Source of the DNA: Deltaproteobacteria bacterium
GTDB taxonomy: Bacteria; Acidobacteriota; Thermoanaerobaculia; Multivoradales; JAHZIX01
Assembly: GCA_022601195.1 (NCBI GenBank)
Contig: JAHZIX010000044.1
Span: 62,001-126,000 of the forward strand
Length of the DNA stretch: 64,000 nt
Reading direction: 5' to 3'
Below the pieces are notes generated by a model that did not search any database, was not told the DNA's origin, and saw only the letters and a program-made list of their open reading frames with translations. Both the position numbers and the translations under genes were made by a program. Of the stretch, positions 8,125 through 17,277 are shown piece after piece; the stretch's first letter is position 1; each line of letters starts with the position of its first letter.

Positions 8125-9074
8125 CCAGCCGACCGGAAGAGAAAGAAGGCATAGACCAGATAGGTCAGCAGCAGCAAGCCCCCCTCGACCTTGCCCAAAC
8201 GGCGATTTCTGCCAAGGAGAATCAGTGGGAAGAGGCCGAAAGCGCTGGCGATGATCAGGTCGCCTCTAAAGCTGGCAAAATCCACCTCCACTGGGTGGAC
8301 CAAAGCGGTGGTCCCCAGGACCAGAAGCACATTGAAAATATTGGAGCCGATGACGTTGCCCAGTATGAGATCTCCTTCACCGTGGGAGACGGCGATCACC
8401 GAGGCAGCGAGCTCTGGCAAACTGGTTCCCACGGCAACGAGAGTCAACCCGATCACCTGTTCGCTCAAACCGATTGCCTGGGCAATGCCCACTGCACCGG
8501 GCACCAGTACTTTCGCCCCGATCACCAATAGGGCAATACCGACGGCAATCCGCATCCACTCGCGGAACTGGGAGGTCGTGCTGTCGCTGGCCTCTCCCTC
8601 ATCAACCTCCACGGGTAAGACCACCTGCTCTTCCGAGCTAGAGCGCAGAAGAACCCAAAGATAGACGCAGAAAAGAGCCAGCAAAAGAAGCCCATCGAGA
8701 CGACCGAAGCCTCCTCCCAAAGCCAGTGGGAGCAGAAGAACCCCCACAAAGATCATGAAGGGAATCTCGCGCTTGACGAAATCCGGCTCACAGACCAAAG
8801 GCTTCAGCAGGGCGCTGAGTCCAAGGATCAATCCGATATTGGCGATATTCGACCCCAATACATTCCCCAGGGCAACGTCCGGAGCCCCTTCGAAAATGGC
8901 GATGAGAGTCGAGGCCAGCTCAGGGCTGGAGGTACCGAAGGCAACGACCGTCAGGCCGATCACCAGGCGGGAAATACCGAGGCTCGAAGCGACTCGCACC
9001 GAACCCTGCACCAGGTTTTCACCGCCGTAATACAGCAGCGCAACGCCGACGATAATGTAGATCAGATCCAACAT
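8121..9074 (-). CDS. Calcium/sodium antiporter (CaCA family, YrbG-like)
   Basis: Inner-membrane K+-independent Na+/Ca2+ exchanger, 317 aa with about ten hydrophobic helices. The two inverted alpha-repeats that form the ion site are clear: FGTSSPELASTLIA with GNVLGSNIANIGLILG in the first half, and VGTSLPELAASVIAV with GNVIGSNIFNVLLVLG in the second. An acidic cytoplasmic loop (EVDEGEASDSTTSQ) separates the halves. It ends tail-to-tail with the site-2 protease with a 4-bp overlap. The start at 9074 fits the family; its Shine-Dalgarno is weak. Confidence 0.95.
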   Translation of the reverse strand: MLDLIYIIVGVALLYYGGENLVQGSVRVASSLGISRLVIGLTVVAFGTSSPELASTLIAIFEGAPDVALGNVLGSNIANIGLILGLSALLKPLVCEPDFVKREIPFMIFVGVLLLPLALGGGFGRLDGLLLLALFCVYLWVLLRSSSEEQVVLPVEVDEGEASDSTTSQFREWMRIAVGIALLVIGAKVLVPGAVGIAQAIGLSEQVIGLTLVAVGTSLPELAASVIAVSHGEGDLILGNVIGSNIFNVLLVLGTTALVHPVEVDFASFRGDLIIASAFGLFPLILLGRNRRLGKVEGGLLLLTYLVYAFFLFRSAG

Positions 9075-9142
9075 AGGTCTGTAGCCATTCCTGAGTCGAA
9101 CGCTAGGAGAAATTTAGATACGGCCGTAGACCCAGTAGCTAG

Positions 9143-10471
9143 CTAGCGGCCAAAGAGCAGCAGGACCTTGCGATCCTCCCGTTCCAATTGTTGAAGGGCT
9201 ACTTCCGAATCCTGAAGATCAACGACGATATGGAGCTCGTTCCCCTCTGGTTTCGGGTGAAAACCGGTACGGATCCGTCTCACCTCAGCCGTATCCACTT
9301 GCAACACGGGGTCTCGGAAAGGCCAGCTAATACCCTTGATCTTGACCAATTCTCGCCCACCACCACCACCTAAGCGAACCCGGACCACATCTTCCGGGCG
9401 CAGGTCCCCATCTCCCCAGAGGGTCACGACCGTGCCTTGCGCTGCAGCATCTTCCGCCCAAGTGATGAGACGTACCCGGGTCAGAGGTGGGCCAGCCACG
9501 GCGGGTTCCAGGGTTTCCGGCGCCCCCTCGGACGCCTCCCCGGGAACCTCCCCGGGCGGCTCTACGGTCTCTTCTTGGGTCTCCCCCTGGGAAAGAACCC
9601 CTTCGCCCGCAACCGGTGTCGAAACCGGTTCCGCCGGCTGCTCTTGCGGGAAAGTTTCTCGGACAGTTTCCAGAGACGCTGGAGGGGGCACATCGATCAC
9701 CCCTTCCGGTCCGCTTGCCGAACCCTGTTCCGTGTATCCGGGTAAGAGAGGTTGAGCAAAGTAGAACACTACCGCTCCAGCCACCGCTGCTGCGAGCAAC
9801 GACAGTAGGAATCCGGGCCGCAACTTTCGCGGCTCCTGCCTCGGCTCCGAGGGCAACTGCGGCTGCGACGCAGGAGTCACTACGGACTCCGGAGGGATGA
9901 AAATTTCCGGGGCGAGGTCCCCTTCCAGGGACGCCGCTCCACGACTGGTTTCGTTGGTGACTTCTGAAACCAACTCGCTGAGAGACGCTCTCCCCTCCCC
10001 CTCTTCCGAAGATGAAGATTCGGTAGGTGCCTGAGGGTCTCCTGACGGATCCGGATCGAAATCCGAACCGGTCCCCCGCCGCTCATTTCGGATATCGAAG
10101 GGAACCCCACCTTGAACTTTGTGGCGGTCCACCATTCGCCGGATCAAATCTCGGCTCGACTCCTCGAGGTCAAGAAAACGAATCCCCATTCCCGCAGGTC
10201 CCTGAGATCCGATGGAATGCTCACGAATCCAAATCACCTCGCCACGGCCTTGCACCAACTTGAAATCACCCTTTAGCTTGAGGGAGAACCGCAGACGGGT
10301 CCCAACCGGGGGTGGATTCTCACTGGTAACGAACATACCCCCAATAGAAATATTGGATGAGTACTCGGAAATGAAGCCCTGGAAGCTCTCGAACTCCAGG
10401 TCAACCGCCGCGTCGACCTCGACTCGGTCTCCGTTTCGCACGCCGGTAATATCTTTTTCTCGCTCTGACAT
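9143..10471 (-). CDS. PilZ-linker-TM-AMIN protein, paralogue 1
   Basis: A 442-aa single-pass protein. Residues 1-115 are a PilZ domain of the type common in Myxococcota and Acidobacteria (GGMFVTSENPPPVGTRL, GRGEVIWIRE, GMGIRFLDLEE). It keeps both c-di-GMP motifs: RxxxR as RNGDR (12-16) and NxSxxG as NISIGG (40-45). A disordered Ser/Glu/Pro linker leads to one transmembrane helix (about 221-239), then a Pro/Glu-rich stretch, then an AMIN-like beta domain (about 335-442; ending VRRIRTGFHPKPEGNELHIVVDL). AMIN domains bind peptidoglycan or secretins. It lies 32 bp after paralogue 2 with its own Shine-Dalgarno (GGAAGGA). Inference: a transmembrane link from c-di-GMP to the wall or a pilus secretin. 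Confidence 0.75.
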   Translation of the reverse strand: MSEREKDITGVRNGDRVEVDAAVDLEFESFQGFISEYSSNISIGGMFVTSENPPPVGTRLRFSLKLKGDFKLVQGRGEVIWIREHSIGSQGPAGMGIRFLDLEESSRDLIRRMVDRHKVQGGVPFDIRNERRGTGSDFDPDPSGDPQAPTESSSSEEGEGRASLSELVSEVTNETSRGAASLEGDLAPEIFIPPESVVTPASQPQLPSEPRQEPRKLRPGFLLSLLAAAVAGAVVFYFAQPLLPGYTEQGSASGPEGVIDVPPPASLETVRETFPQEQPAEPVSTPVAGEGVLSQGETQEETVEPPGEVPGEASEGAPETLEPAVAGPPLTRVRLITWAEDAAAQGTVVTLWGDGDLRPEDVVRVRLGGGGGRELVKIKGISWPFRDPVLQVDTAEVRRIRTGFHPKPEGNELHIVVDLQDSEVALQQLEREDRKVLLLFGR

Positions 10472-10503
10472 GTCCTTCCCATCTCCGTCTCAGGGGGAAG
10501 CAT

Positions 10504-12792
10504 TTATTCGAGGGTGACGACCAACTTTGCCCCTTGGCGCTCAACCGACTTCGCCTGCACACTCGGATTGGCCAAATCGACGACGACATGAAGCTCGCCT
10601 TGGCCTCTGTCCGGGTGAAATCCGATCCTCGCCTGTCGAGCCTCCGAGGTCGACATTGGTACAGCAACTTTTGGATAGCCCTGCTCGATACCCAATAGCC
10701 GAATCAGCAGCCGGGGCGAACCTGCTTCGATCCGGACGTATTTGAACCGGCCGTCATCGATCCGTCCATTGGTGGTAATGACCAGGCGGGTGGCGCCCTG
10801 AAGCTCCTGGAAATCAATGCCGGTCACACGAGTCATGGGTGTTCGGGGGGTCGGTTCGACCGGTGTTGGTCGAGGAGTCTCGGCACCGGAGCTTGGAGGT
10901 GCATCGACCGCCGGAGTCTCGGTTGCCGGTTCTGGATCCGAGACCCCAGGGTCGGGAGCTGAAAGCTCGGAAGCTGAAGACCCGGGAGTTGTGGACTCGA
11001 TGTCCGGGGTGATGATCTCGGGCGCCGTCAACGACGAGCTTTCCGTACCCGCAGCCTCGGAGCTCCCTTCGCTCGTCGGGTCGGTGCCCTCCGAGGCCGG
11101 ATCGCCCGGGGCGACGGACTCTTCTCTCGGGCCTGTCACATCGGTAGCACTGGTCGCTGTTGGTTGATCCGAGGAGGACGAACCCTGCGGCCACCGGAGC
11201 AGCCCCATCGCCCAGGCAAGAGCGGCGAGCAGCACCAAGATGACCGGAACCAACCACCAGAGAGCCTTCGAGCGCCGAGGCTGAGAAGCGTAGTACCCGC
11301 CCCCTGAACCCCCTTGCCAGGGTGGAACGTCCGAGAGGTCTTCGGCGGACTCGACCGGGAGGCTCTCAACGGCTCCCGGAAGCTCAATCTCAGCGGCCAA
11401 GCCGTCGACGGCTGACCTCTCAGGCTCTAGATCCTCCACAAAGCTCGAGGATTCCATCGACTCTAGAAGCTCGGCGGAAATTTCGCTGGGCGAAACTTGT
11501 GGCGAGCTTTCGACCTCCCGCTGGCTGCCTGGCAAAGCTCCGGGGTCTAGAGAACGCTCTCGGGATACCTCCTCGAGCTCATCGAGGCGACTCCAGACCT
11601 CTTCCAGACCCTCCGGAGGCTTCTCCTGGGGGCTACCTTCGGCGACGGCTCCCTTTACTTCCGGCACCGGTTCCTCGGTGGGTATCGGACGTGCCGTTGC
11701 TCCCGGAATCTCCAGGGGAGGAAGAGCCGGCGCACTCGTATCTCCAGCTTCGTTGTCACTTGCTATGAGACTTTGTTCTTCCTCGTTACCGAGCAGACTC
11801 TCCAACGGTGGCAGCTCTAGAGGAGGAAGCTGTTGAGGCTTTGGCTCGGGCCAGCCAGTAGGAGCTAGTTCTCGAAGACTCCCTTGGGATGGGCCAGCGT
11901 CGGGTAATTCAGACTCGACTAAATCGGATATCGGTAAGTCGGACGCGGGCAGATCGGACGGGGCAAGATCGGACTGAGCTTCTCCAAGCCCCGACAGGAG
12001 GCCATCATCCAGAGGAGCATCGAGAGCCTGAGATCTCTCCGGGGAATCAGCCAGGCTAGCCTCATCGATGGGTTGCCGATCCGCGGGAGGCTTCTCAAAA
12101 TCTGGTTCCTCAGGAGCCGGCTCCAGAAGACCTCCGAAAGAAGCCTCTTCACGGTCATCACTGAGATCATCGAGACTGGGTAGGAGATCCATTTGCTGTC
12201 CCCGTGTTTCCACTGCCTCGGGAGCCCTGAGGGCCGAAGGTGCGGGCTCGGGAATCGTGAGTTTGGGATCAGCGGACTCCGCTGGCTCGGCGCTAGCAGC
12301 CGGAGCGGTACTGGGAGGGGGCGTCAAACGGGATTCAGCTTCTTCGCGGCGTCTCCCCGCAGAACGCAGTAACTCATCAAGGTCCGGAATCTCTTCCTCG
12401 GCAGCTCCCGGCAATGCGGGTGAGGGATCCGCTCCGGAGCCCTCCACCAACCGGCGATCCACAATGGCGAAGATGAGATCCTTACTCTTATCCTCCAGCT
12501 CGCGGAACCGAACTCCCATTCCTGGCGGCCTATCTGGCCCCTCACTGCGCTCCCGGGTCCAAACCACTTCCCCAAGGCCAGAAACGATGGAATAGCCATC
12601 TTTGAGCTTCACATCCAGCTTGCAAAGCGTGGCTGGGGGTAAGGGAGAGCGGGTTCCAATGAACATGCCCCCCATGGAGATATGGGAGGAGTATTGAGTA
12701 ATGAAGCTGCGAAAGTCGTCGAAGGTCAGACTTATCCGAACGGCCTTCCGACCGCCGGAGCTTCCTTCCTGAAGGTTCGAGCCATCGGTCAT
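10504..12792 (-). CDS. PilZ-linker-TM-AMIN protein, paralogue 2 (long linker)
   Basis: A 762-aa paralogue of the gene just downstream, with the same plan. There is an N-terminal PilZ domain (RKAVR at 15-19; HISMGG at 37-42; GMGVRFRELED), about 390 residues of acidic Ser/Pro/Glu-rich disordered sequence, one transmembrane helix (about 510-530; WWLVPVILVLLAALAWAMG), a second Ser/Thr/Pro-rich linker, and an AMIN-like domain at 653-762 (RQARIGFHPDRGQGELHVVVDL). The D/N of the D/NxSxxG motif is His here, so its c-di-GMP binding may differ from the paralogue. The two genes form an operon. No pilus genes are in the window, so the partner is unknown. Confidence 0.75.
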   Translation of the reverse strand: MTDGSNLQEGSSGGRKAVRISLTFDDFRSFITQYSSHISMGGMFIGTRSPLPPATLCKLDVKLKDGYSIVSGLGEVVWTRERSEGPDRPPGMGVRFRELEDKSKDLIFAIVDRRLVEGSGADPSPALPGAAEEEIPDLDELLRSAGRRREEAESRLTPPPSTAPAASAEPAESADPKLTIPEPAPSALRAPEAVETRGQQMDLLPSLDDLSDDREEASFGGLLEPAPEEPDFEKPPADRQPIDEASLADSPERSQALDAPLDDGLLSGLGEAQSDLAPSDLPASDLPISDLVESELPDAGPSQGSLRELAPTGWPEPKPQQLPPLELPPLESLLGNEEEQSLIASDNEAGDTSAPALPPLEIPGATARPIPTEEPVPEVKGAVAEGSPQEKPPEGLEEVWSRLDELEEVSRERSLDPGALPGSQREVESSPQVSPSEISAELLESMESSSFVEDLEPERSAVDGLAAEIELPGAVESLPVESAEDLSDVPPWQGGSGGGYYASQPRRSKALWWLVPVILVLLAALAWAMGLLRWPQGSSSSDQPTATSATDVTGPREESVAPGDPASEGTDPTSEGSSEAAGTESSSLTAPEIITPDIESTTPGSSASELSAPDPGVSDPEPATETPAVDAPPSSGAETPRPTPVEPTPRTPMTRVTGIDFQELQGATRLVITTNGRIDDGRFKYVRIEAGSPRLLIRLLGIEQGYPKVAVPMSTSEARQARIGFHPDRGQGELHVVVDLANPSVQAKSVERQGAKLVVTLE

Positions 12793-12889
12793 AGGAAAGC
12801 CCTCGAGAGTTTTCGGGAAAGAAGCGGTATGAGGCTCTCTTTGCGGTGTCTCCCAAGAGAGGCTACGGATGTTGGACTACATCCAAGCA

Positions 12890-12912
12890 GGGTTCCCCTC
12901 TTAGGGAGACCC
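12890..12912 (-). terminator. Short hairpin downstream of the FAD oxidoreductase gene
   Basis: Inverted arms 12890-12898 and 12904-12912 pair as GGGTCTCCC/GGGGAACCC on the minus strand with one bulge. It lies 40 bases after the stop of the flavoprotein gene and before paralogue 2 of the PilZ pair. No clear T-run; weak terminator candidate. Confidence 0.3.
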
Positions 12913-12951
12913 TCCTCACGCCGTTCTACGGTGCGCCGCAGCGCCTCCACT

Positions 12952-14385
12952 TCACTCGTATTGGATAAAGCCAGGATTGAGTACCCCATCCGGGTCATAC
13001 CTCTCTTTGGCTGCCAGCATTCGAGGCCATTGATCCCCGAAGTGTTGCTGCCATTTCTCTGCGGTGTCGAAAGTGATGTAACCAGACAGGTATCTCTTTC
13101 CGCCATAACCAAAGGATAGCTCACTGGCCATGTCCAGCTGCGCGAGTGCCTGAGCTAGAAACTTCTGTGGCACTCCCGGCAATAGCCCCCACCCCATGAC
13201 GAACTCCCCAGGAGGAGTCATGAACAGAGGAGCTTCCGAGGTGTCCCCTCGCGATGGCCACAGGAGAATATGACCTCCCGGGCCTAAGGCTTGGGGCGGT
13301 AGATTTGACAGCACCAACTCGATGTATTCCTGAGCCTTATCCCAGGGCAACACCGTCTCCATCCACGGATGAGCCATGTCGGTATAGCCACTCCGATCCC
13401 AGAGCTGAAAAATCGGCTGAAGGCGCTCACAGAATTCCAATTGAGAAAACTCGGCGGTCTCTAGAAACCGATAGGGCGCTAGCCCCTTGAGCACTTCCTC
13501 ATCATTGGGCTCTTCCCCCTCGTCGTATTCGATACTGAGATGGAAGGGGTACATCCAATAGGCAAAGACCTGTGCTCCCTCGCCGAGCTCCATGCCTTCA
13601 CCGATACGGCGTATTCCCTGAGGACAAGGTGAACACCAGGATTCGAGGGTATGAAACGTGTCGTCTCCCTGGGCCATGACTTTCTCAGAGTCCCGCATGA
13701 GGGCACCGAGATCATCGTAGAGGAGAAAGTACTTGCGAACCTTGGCTTTGCAAGGACGCAGCCGAATCTTGGCCCGAGCGATGACCGCAAATTGCCCAAA
13801 CCCGGAACGAACGACATCGAAGAGATCTTTGTTTTCGTTCTCAGAGCAGACGACGATATCGCCAGCTCCGGTCACCACCTCTAACTCAACGACGTTGTCG
13901 ACCTGGGCTCCATAGCGAAAACTGGCGATTCCCAGACCGGCGACGGAAAGGGTGCCGCTAATCGACACTCCGAGGTTGTTGGTGAGCACTCGCGGAACGA
14001 ATCCCATGGGAACGACCGTGCGCACCAAATCCCGCCAAATGACTCCGCCGTCACAAACGGCAACAAGTCCCTCTTCGTCCACCTGATGAATCTGCTGCAT
14101 GGCAGAAGTGTCGATCAGAACTCCACCGTCGCTGGTGGACTGACCACTTTGAGTGTGACCGGGGCCTCGGGCAGTCACCGAAAGCCCATGTTCTCGGCAA
14201 AAACGGATGATCTCTGAGATCTCCTCCGCATTGCTGCAATGCGCTACGGCTCCGGCCTGACGATGAACCCAGCCACCGTAGTCGGTACGAAAACGCTCCA
14301 GGACCTCCTGTTCCAGCAGGATTCGATCTCCGAACCTCTCCTTGAGATCTGCCAGAACACTTTGAGAGGGCGAGCTGATAGTCAT
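12952..14385 (-). CDS. FAD-binding (PCMH-type) oxidoreductase, cytokinin-dehydrogenase-like
   Basis: Flavin-dependent oxidase/dehydrogenase, 477 aa. The N-terminal PCMH FAD domain is clear (AEEISEIIRFCREHGLSVTARGPGH, SGTLSVAGLGIASFRYG), with the GPGHTQSGQ loop whose His is the covalent FAD attachment site in plant cytokinin dehydrogenases. The C-terminal substrate domain also looks like that family: an AHPWMETVLPWDKA segment, EKWQQHFGDQWPRM, and the terminal YDPDGVLNPGF. No signal peptide is visible. The start at 14385 has GAGGAG 8 bases upstream. It stands alone, divergent from the phosphoesterase gene. The substrate is not determinable; related enzymes oxidise amines, sugars or alcohols. 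Confidence 0.85.
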   Translation of the reverse strand: MTISSPSQSVLADLKERFGDRILLEQEVLERFRTDYGGWVHRQAGAVAHCSNAEEISEIIRFCREHGLSVTARGPGHTQSGQSTSDGGVLIDTSAMQQIHQVDEEGLVAVCDGGVIWRDLVRTVVPMGFVPRVLTNNLGVSISGTLSVAGLGIASFRYGAQVDNVVELEVVTGAGDIVVCSENENKDLFDVVRSGFGQFAVIARAKIRLRPCKAKVRKYFLLYDDLGALMRDSEKVMAQGDDTFHTLESWCSPCPQGIRRIGEGMELGEGAQVFAYWMYPFHLSIEYDEGEEPNDEEVLKGLAPYRFLETAEFSQLEFCERLQPIFQLWDRSGYTDMAHPWMETVLPWDKAQEYIELVLSNLPPQALGPGGHILLWPSRGDTSEAPLFMTPPGEFVMGWGLLPGVPQKFLAQALAQLDMASELSFGYGGKRYLSGYITFDTAEKWQQHFGDQWPRMLAAKERYDPDGVLNPGFIQYE

Positions 14386-14515
14386 GAATCTCTCCTCAAT
14401 TCTTGGGATTCCTTCGCAAGCTGAAGAATTGAAATAGCCTTCTCGGCCAGAGCCCCCTTTTTAGCGGAATCCGGCTCTATCCGCAAGCTATGTTCGCTCA
14501 TATAGACTGTGCCGC

Positions 14516-14977
14516 ATGCTCATTGGAATCCTGTCAGATACTCATGGTTTGCTGCGACCGACCGTCCTCGAAGCCCTTCGGGGCTGCGACCAGCTACTCC
14601 ACGCTGGCGACGTTGGTGACCGAGACATTCTACGGCGATTGGAAGAAATAGCGCCGCTGACCGCTATTGGCGGCAATACGGATGTCGGTACGGACTTGGC
14701 ATCTCTGCCCACTACAGCCATGGGGGATTTGGGCGACCTCCGGTTCCACATGGTCCATCGACGCGAAGATATTCCCCCAGCCTGGAGTCCCACCAGCAGC
14801 CTGATCGTCTTCGGCCACAGTCACCGGCCGGAACTGGAGTGGCATGGGCGATGTTTGTGGCTCAATCCAGGTGCTTGTGGACGAAGGCGCTTTCATCTGC
14901 CCCTCACGATCGCCAAGGTCCGAATCCTTCCAGGGGAGCGCTTGATCCCGGAAATCCACTCCGTCGAGGATCTCTAG
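14516..14977 (+). CDS. YfcE/MJ0936-type metallophosphoesterase
   Basis: Small cytoplasmic calcineurin-like phosphodiesterase of 153 aa. The dimetal motifs occur in order: ILSDTHG, HAGDVGD, GGNTDVG (GNxD variant), VFGHSHRP and LNPGACG. Family members hydrolyse model phosphodiesters and their natural substrates are mostly unknown. ATG 14516 begins exactly at the first beta strand; no Shine-Dalgarno, so possibly leaderless. It converges on the aconitase-family gene with 18 bp between the stops. Confidence 0.92.
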   Translation: MLIGILSDTHGLLRPTVLEALRGCDQLLHAGDVGDRDILRRLEEIAPLTAIGGNTDVGTDLASLPTTAMGDLGDLRFHMVHRREDIPPAWSPTSSLIVFGHSHRPELEWHGRCLWLNPGACGRRRFHLPLTIAKVRILPGERLIPEIHSVEDL

Positions 14978-14995
14978 GCCATAAGCTCAGGTTCG

Positions 14996-16999
14996 TCACA
15001 TTTCGACGGAAGCCTCGAAAGGCTCTTCGAACATCCCTGGCCGATAAGCGGTTATCGAACCCGAGAATGCCGAAGCAGCCACCGTGAGGGGAGACGCCAG
15101 GTAGAGGCGGCCCGGGCCGGACCGGCCCTTATAGTTGCGGTTGATGGCACTCACGGTCACGTCTTCCTGGGTTTCGGACACCCCTGGACCACAGCCGATA
15201 CAGGCTCCGCAGCCAGGCTGAATCAAAGTCACTCCTGCCTTCTCGAAGGCTTCGAGATAGCCCGCCCGACGAGCATGCTCTTCGACGGAACGAGAACCAA
15301 ATTGGATGAGAAATGAAACGCCCTGGGGGATTTTCCTACCAGCGTCGGTAGCTTCCTTGACCACTCGGTGGTAGAACCCCAGATCGTCGATCTTGCCGGC
15401 GGTGCAGCTGCCTCCGTAGGCGATGTTCACGGGAACCACTCCTAACTCATCGACATAGGCTCCATTGGTCGGATCGGAAGGAACTCCGTGATCCGGGTCT
15501 CCCGGATGAGCCACCATGGGACGCATCGTCGATAGATCGATGACGTGTACTCCACCGGCATAGACGGCATCCGGGTCCGGCGACACGGCCCTCCGCCTCA
15601 TACGCGCCAGGTCAACATTCGGTCGATACTGGCCAATCCAACGAAAGGTTTCCTCATCCGCTTCTACCACCGCTCCACGGGCTGAGCACTCGGTAGCCAT
15701 GTTGGCCAGGGTCGCTCGCTCATCCATGCTGAGGGCCGCCAGACCTGGACCGGTGAACTCCATCACCCGATTCAGGGTTTGTTGGGTTCGCGCGAACCGC
15801 AGGAGAATGAACAGCATCACATCCTTGGCGGTCACCGTTGAAGGCAACTCCCCAACCAACCGAAAACCGATGGACTCGGGAACCTCGACCTGGGTGAACC
15901 CGTTGTAGAGAAGATTGGCGTACTCCGTGGAACCGACACCCCAAGCGAGGGCATTGTTCGCCCCTCCCATGCAGGTGTGACTGTCGGTAGCTTGGATGAA
16001 ATCTCCCGGCTCGACCATCTGCTCTCGAGCGACCTCATGACAGATCCCTGGGGACACTCCATCCTTGGCCAGAAAGTCTCCCACTCCAGAATGCTGCTGG
16101 AAATCTCTCTGCAACTGACGCATGGTTCCCACTTTGGGGAGAAAAGGCCGCATACGGGCGACGTCGTCAGCGTAAATCAGATGGTCCTCGAAGGCAGCGA
16201 ATCGGTGCCGGTTGCGCACCTCGTAATTCTGGCCGTATTCCTGTTCGAGAAAATAGTGCACCTGTGCGGAAGTGAAGTCATGGGAATAACCGCCGTCCAC
16301 GTCCACTAAAACCGCATTCCCAGGCTCCACAAAAGGAGCTCCTTCTCCGCGAAGATGCGCAGCGAGAATCTTCTCGCTCATGGTCATCGGTCTCTCGCCG
16401 GTCTGGTGGGGGGAGATCTCGACCTCACCCGCAGCCAATCCCTTGGCGAAGGGAAAGAGCCCTCCCTGACGTATGACTTCTTGGGTAATGGGATCGAAGC
16501 CTCGGCACAGCTCTTCTAGAGGAACTCCTTCTCCCTTTTGGAGGCGGCGAAGCGCTTCATACCCTGCCATGAGAACACCCTGATTGATGTTGTTACGGGC
16601 GTGAATCGGGGCGAAAGAGGCTGCGATCGCAATGCGAATACCGCTCCACTTTTCCGCCTGGGTAGCTGTCTCGCGGGAACTCCCTACTCCTTTTCGAAAG
16701 CCCGCCACGATGACCTCGAAGCCACCCTGGAGCAAAGCATCTCGTTCGAAAACTCGCTCGCCGTCGACGATCAATCCCGCATAGGCCTCCCGAGCCAAAT
16801 CTTCCGGACGATGATTGAAGCAAACCCAGGCTGGCGTCATGACATCGGTATTGATGTCGTCGAGGAGATCCTCTGGCGACAGGTCATCCATCGTCAGGTC
16901 CAGGTCTCCACCCAGCTGCCTTCGGATCAACTCAGCATCTTTGGTGAGAAAAAGAACTCTCTTGCCTGGTGTCAGGCGAATCGTCTCGGCAGGTTTCAT
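14996..16999 (-). CDS. Aconitase-family hydro-lyase with N-terminal swivel domain
   Basis: [4Fe-4S] hydro-lyase of 667 aa. The swivel (LeuD-like) domain comes first, with GFRKGVGSSRETAT and AASFAPIHARNNINQG at about residues 105-150. The catalytic LeuC-like part follows: GVSPGICHE, QATDSHTCMGGANNALAWGVGSTEY, and the cluster cysteines in YGGSCTAGK and PGCGACIGCGPG. This order (swivel, then domains 1-3) is that of AcnB, but the HEAT-like domain that precedes the AcnB swivel is missing, and AcnA/LeuCD order is the reverse. ATG 16999 is preferred over a longer open frame because AGGAGC lies 6 bases upstream. It may be the TCA aconitase here, or act on a related substrate (homoaconitate, isopropylmalate). 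Confidence 0.85.
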   Translation of the reverse strand: MKPAETIRLTPGKRVLFLTKDAELIRRQLGGDLDLTMDDLSPEDLLDDINTDVMTPAWVCFNHRPEDLAREAYAGLIVDGERVFERDALLQGGFEVIVAGFRKGVGSSRETATQAEKWSGIRIAIAASFAPIHARNNINQGVLMAGYEALRRLQKGEGVPLEELCRGFDPITQEVIRQGGLFPFAKGLAAGEVEISPHQTGERPMTMSEKILAAHLRGEGAPFVEPGNAVLVDVDGGYSHDFTSAQVHYFLEQEYGQNYEVRNRHRFAAFEDHLIYADDVARMRPFLPKVGTMRQLQRDFQQHSGVGDFLAKDGVSPGICHEVAREQMVEPGDFIQATDSHTCMGGANNALAWGVGSTEYANLLYNGFTQVEVPESIGFRLVGELPSTVTAKDVMLFILLRFARTQQTLNRVMEFTGPGLAALSMDERATLANMATECSARGAVVEADEETFRWIGQYRPNVDLARMRRRAVSPDPDAVYAGGVHVIDLSTMRPMVAHPGDPDHGVPSDPTNGAYVDELGVVPVNIAYGGSCTAGKIDDLGFYHRVVKEATDAGRKIPQGVSFLIQFGSRSVEEHARRAGYLEAFEKAGVTLIQPGCGACIGCGPGVSETQEDVTVSAINRNYKGRSGPGRLYLASPLTVAASAFSGSITAYRPGMFEEPFEASVEM

Positions 17000-17277
17000 A
17001 TCGAGCTCCTGGAAGCGAGTGGGAAAGGCACTCCGGTCGAGCGGCTTGTCTCGATTGTACCGGAATCCAGCCAGGGCGAGGATCTTCGCTTCGGCATACT
17101 GGAGCGACCCTGCCAAACGGGCTAGATTCTGCCTCGGGAGCAAAAAAGGCAGCTCCCCCTTGGAAGCATCGTCTCCACGTTGGGGTCTCCTCCGGGAATT
17201 CCCGAAAGATATTTAACCTGTGCATGGAATGCATGCCTGACACCGCCGGGGCGGAGGCTCGGTGGTAGCGTTGGGCT

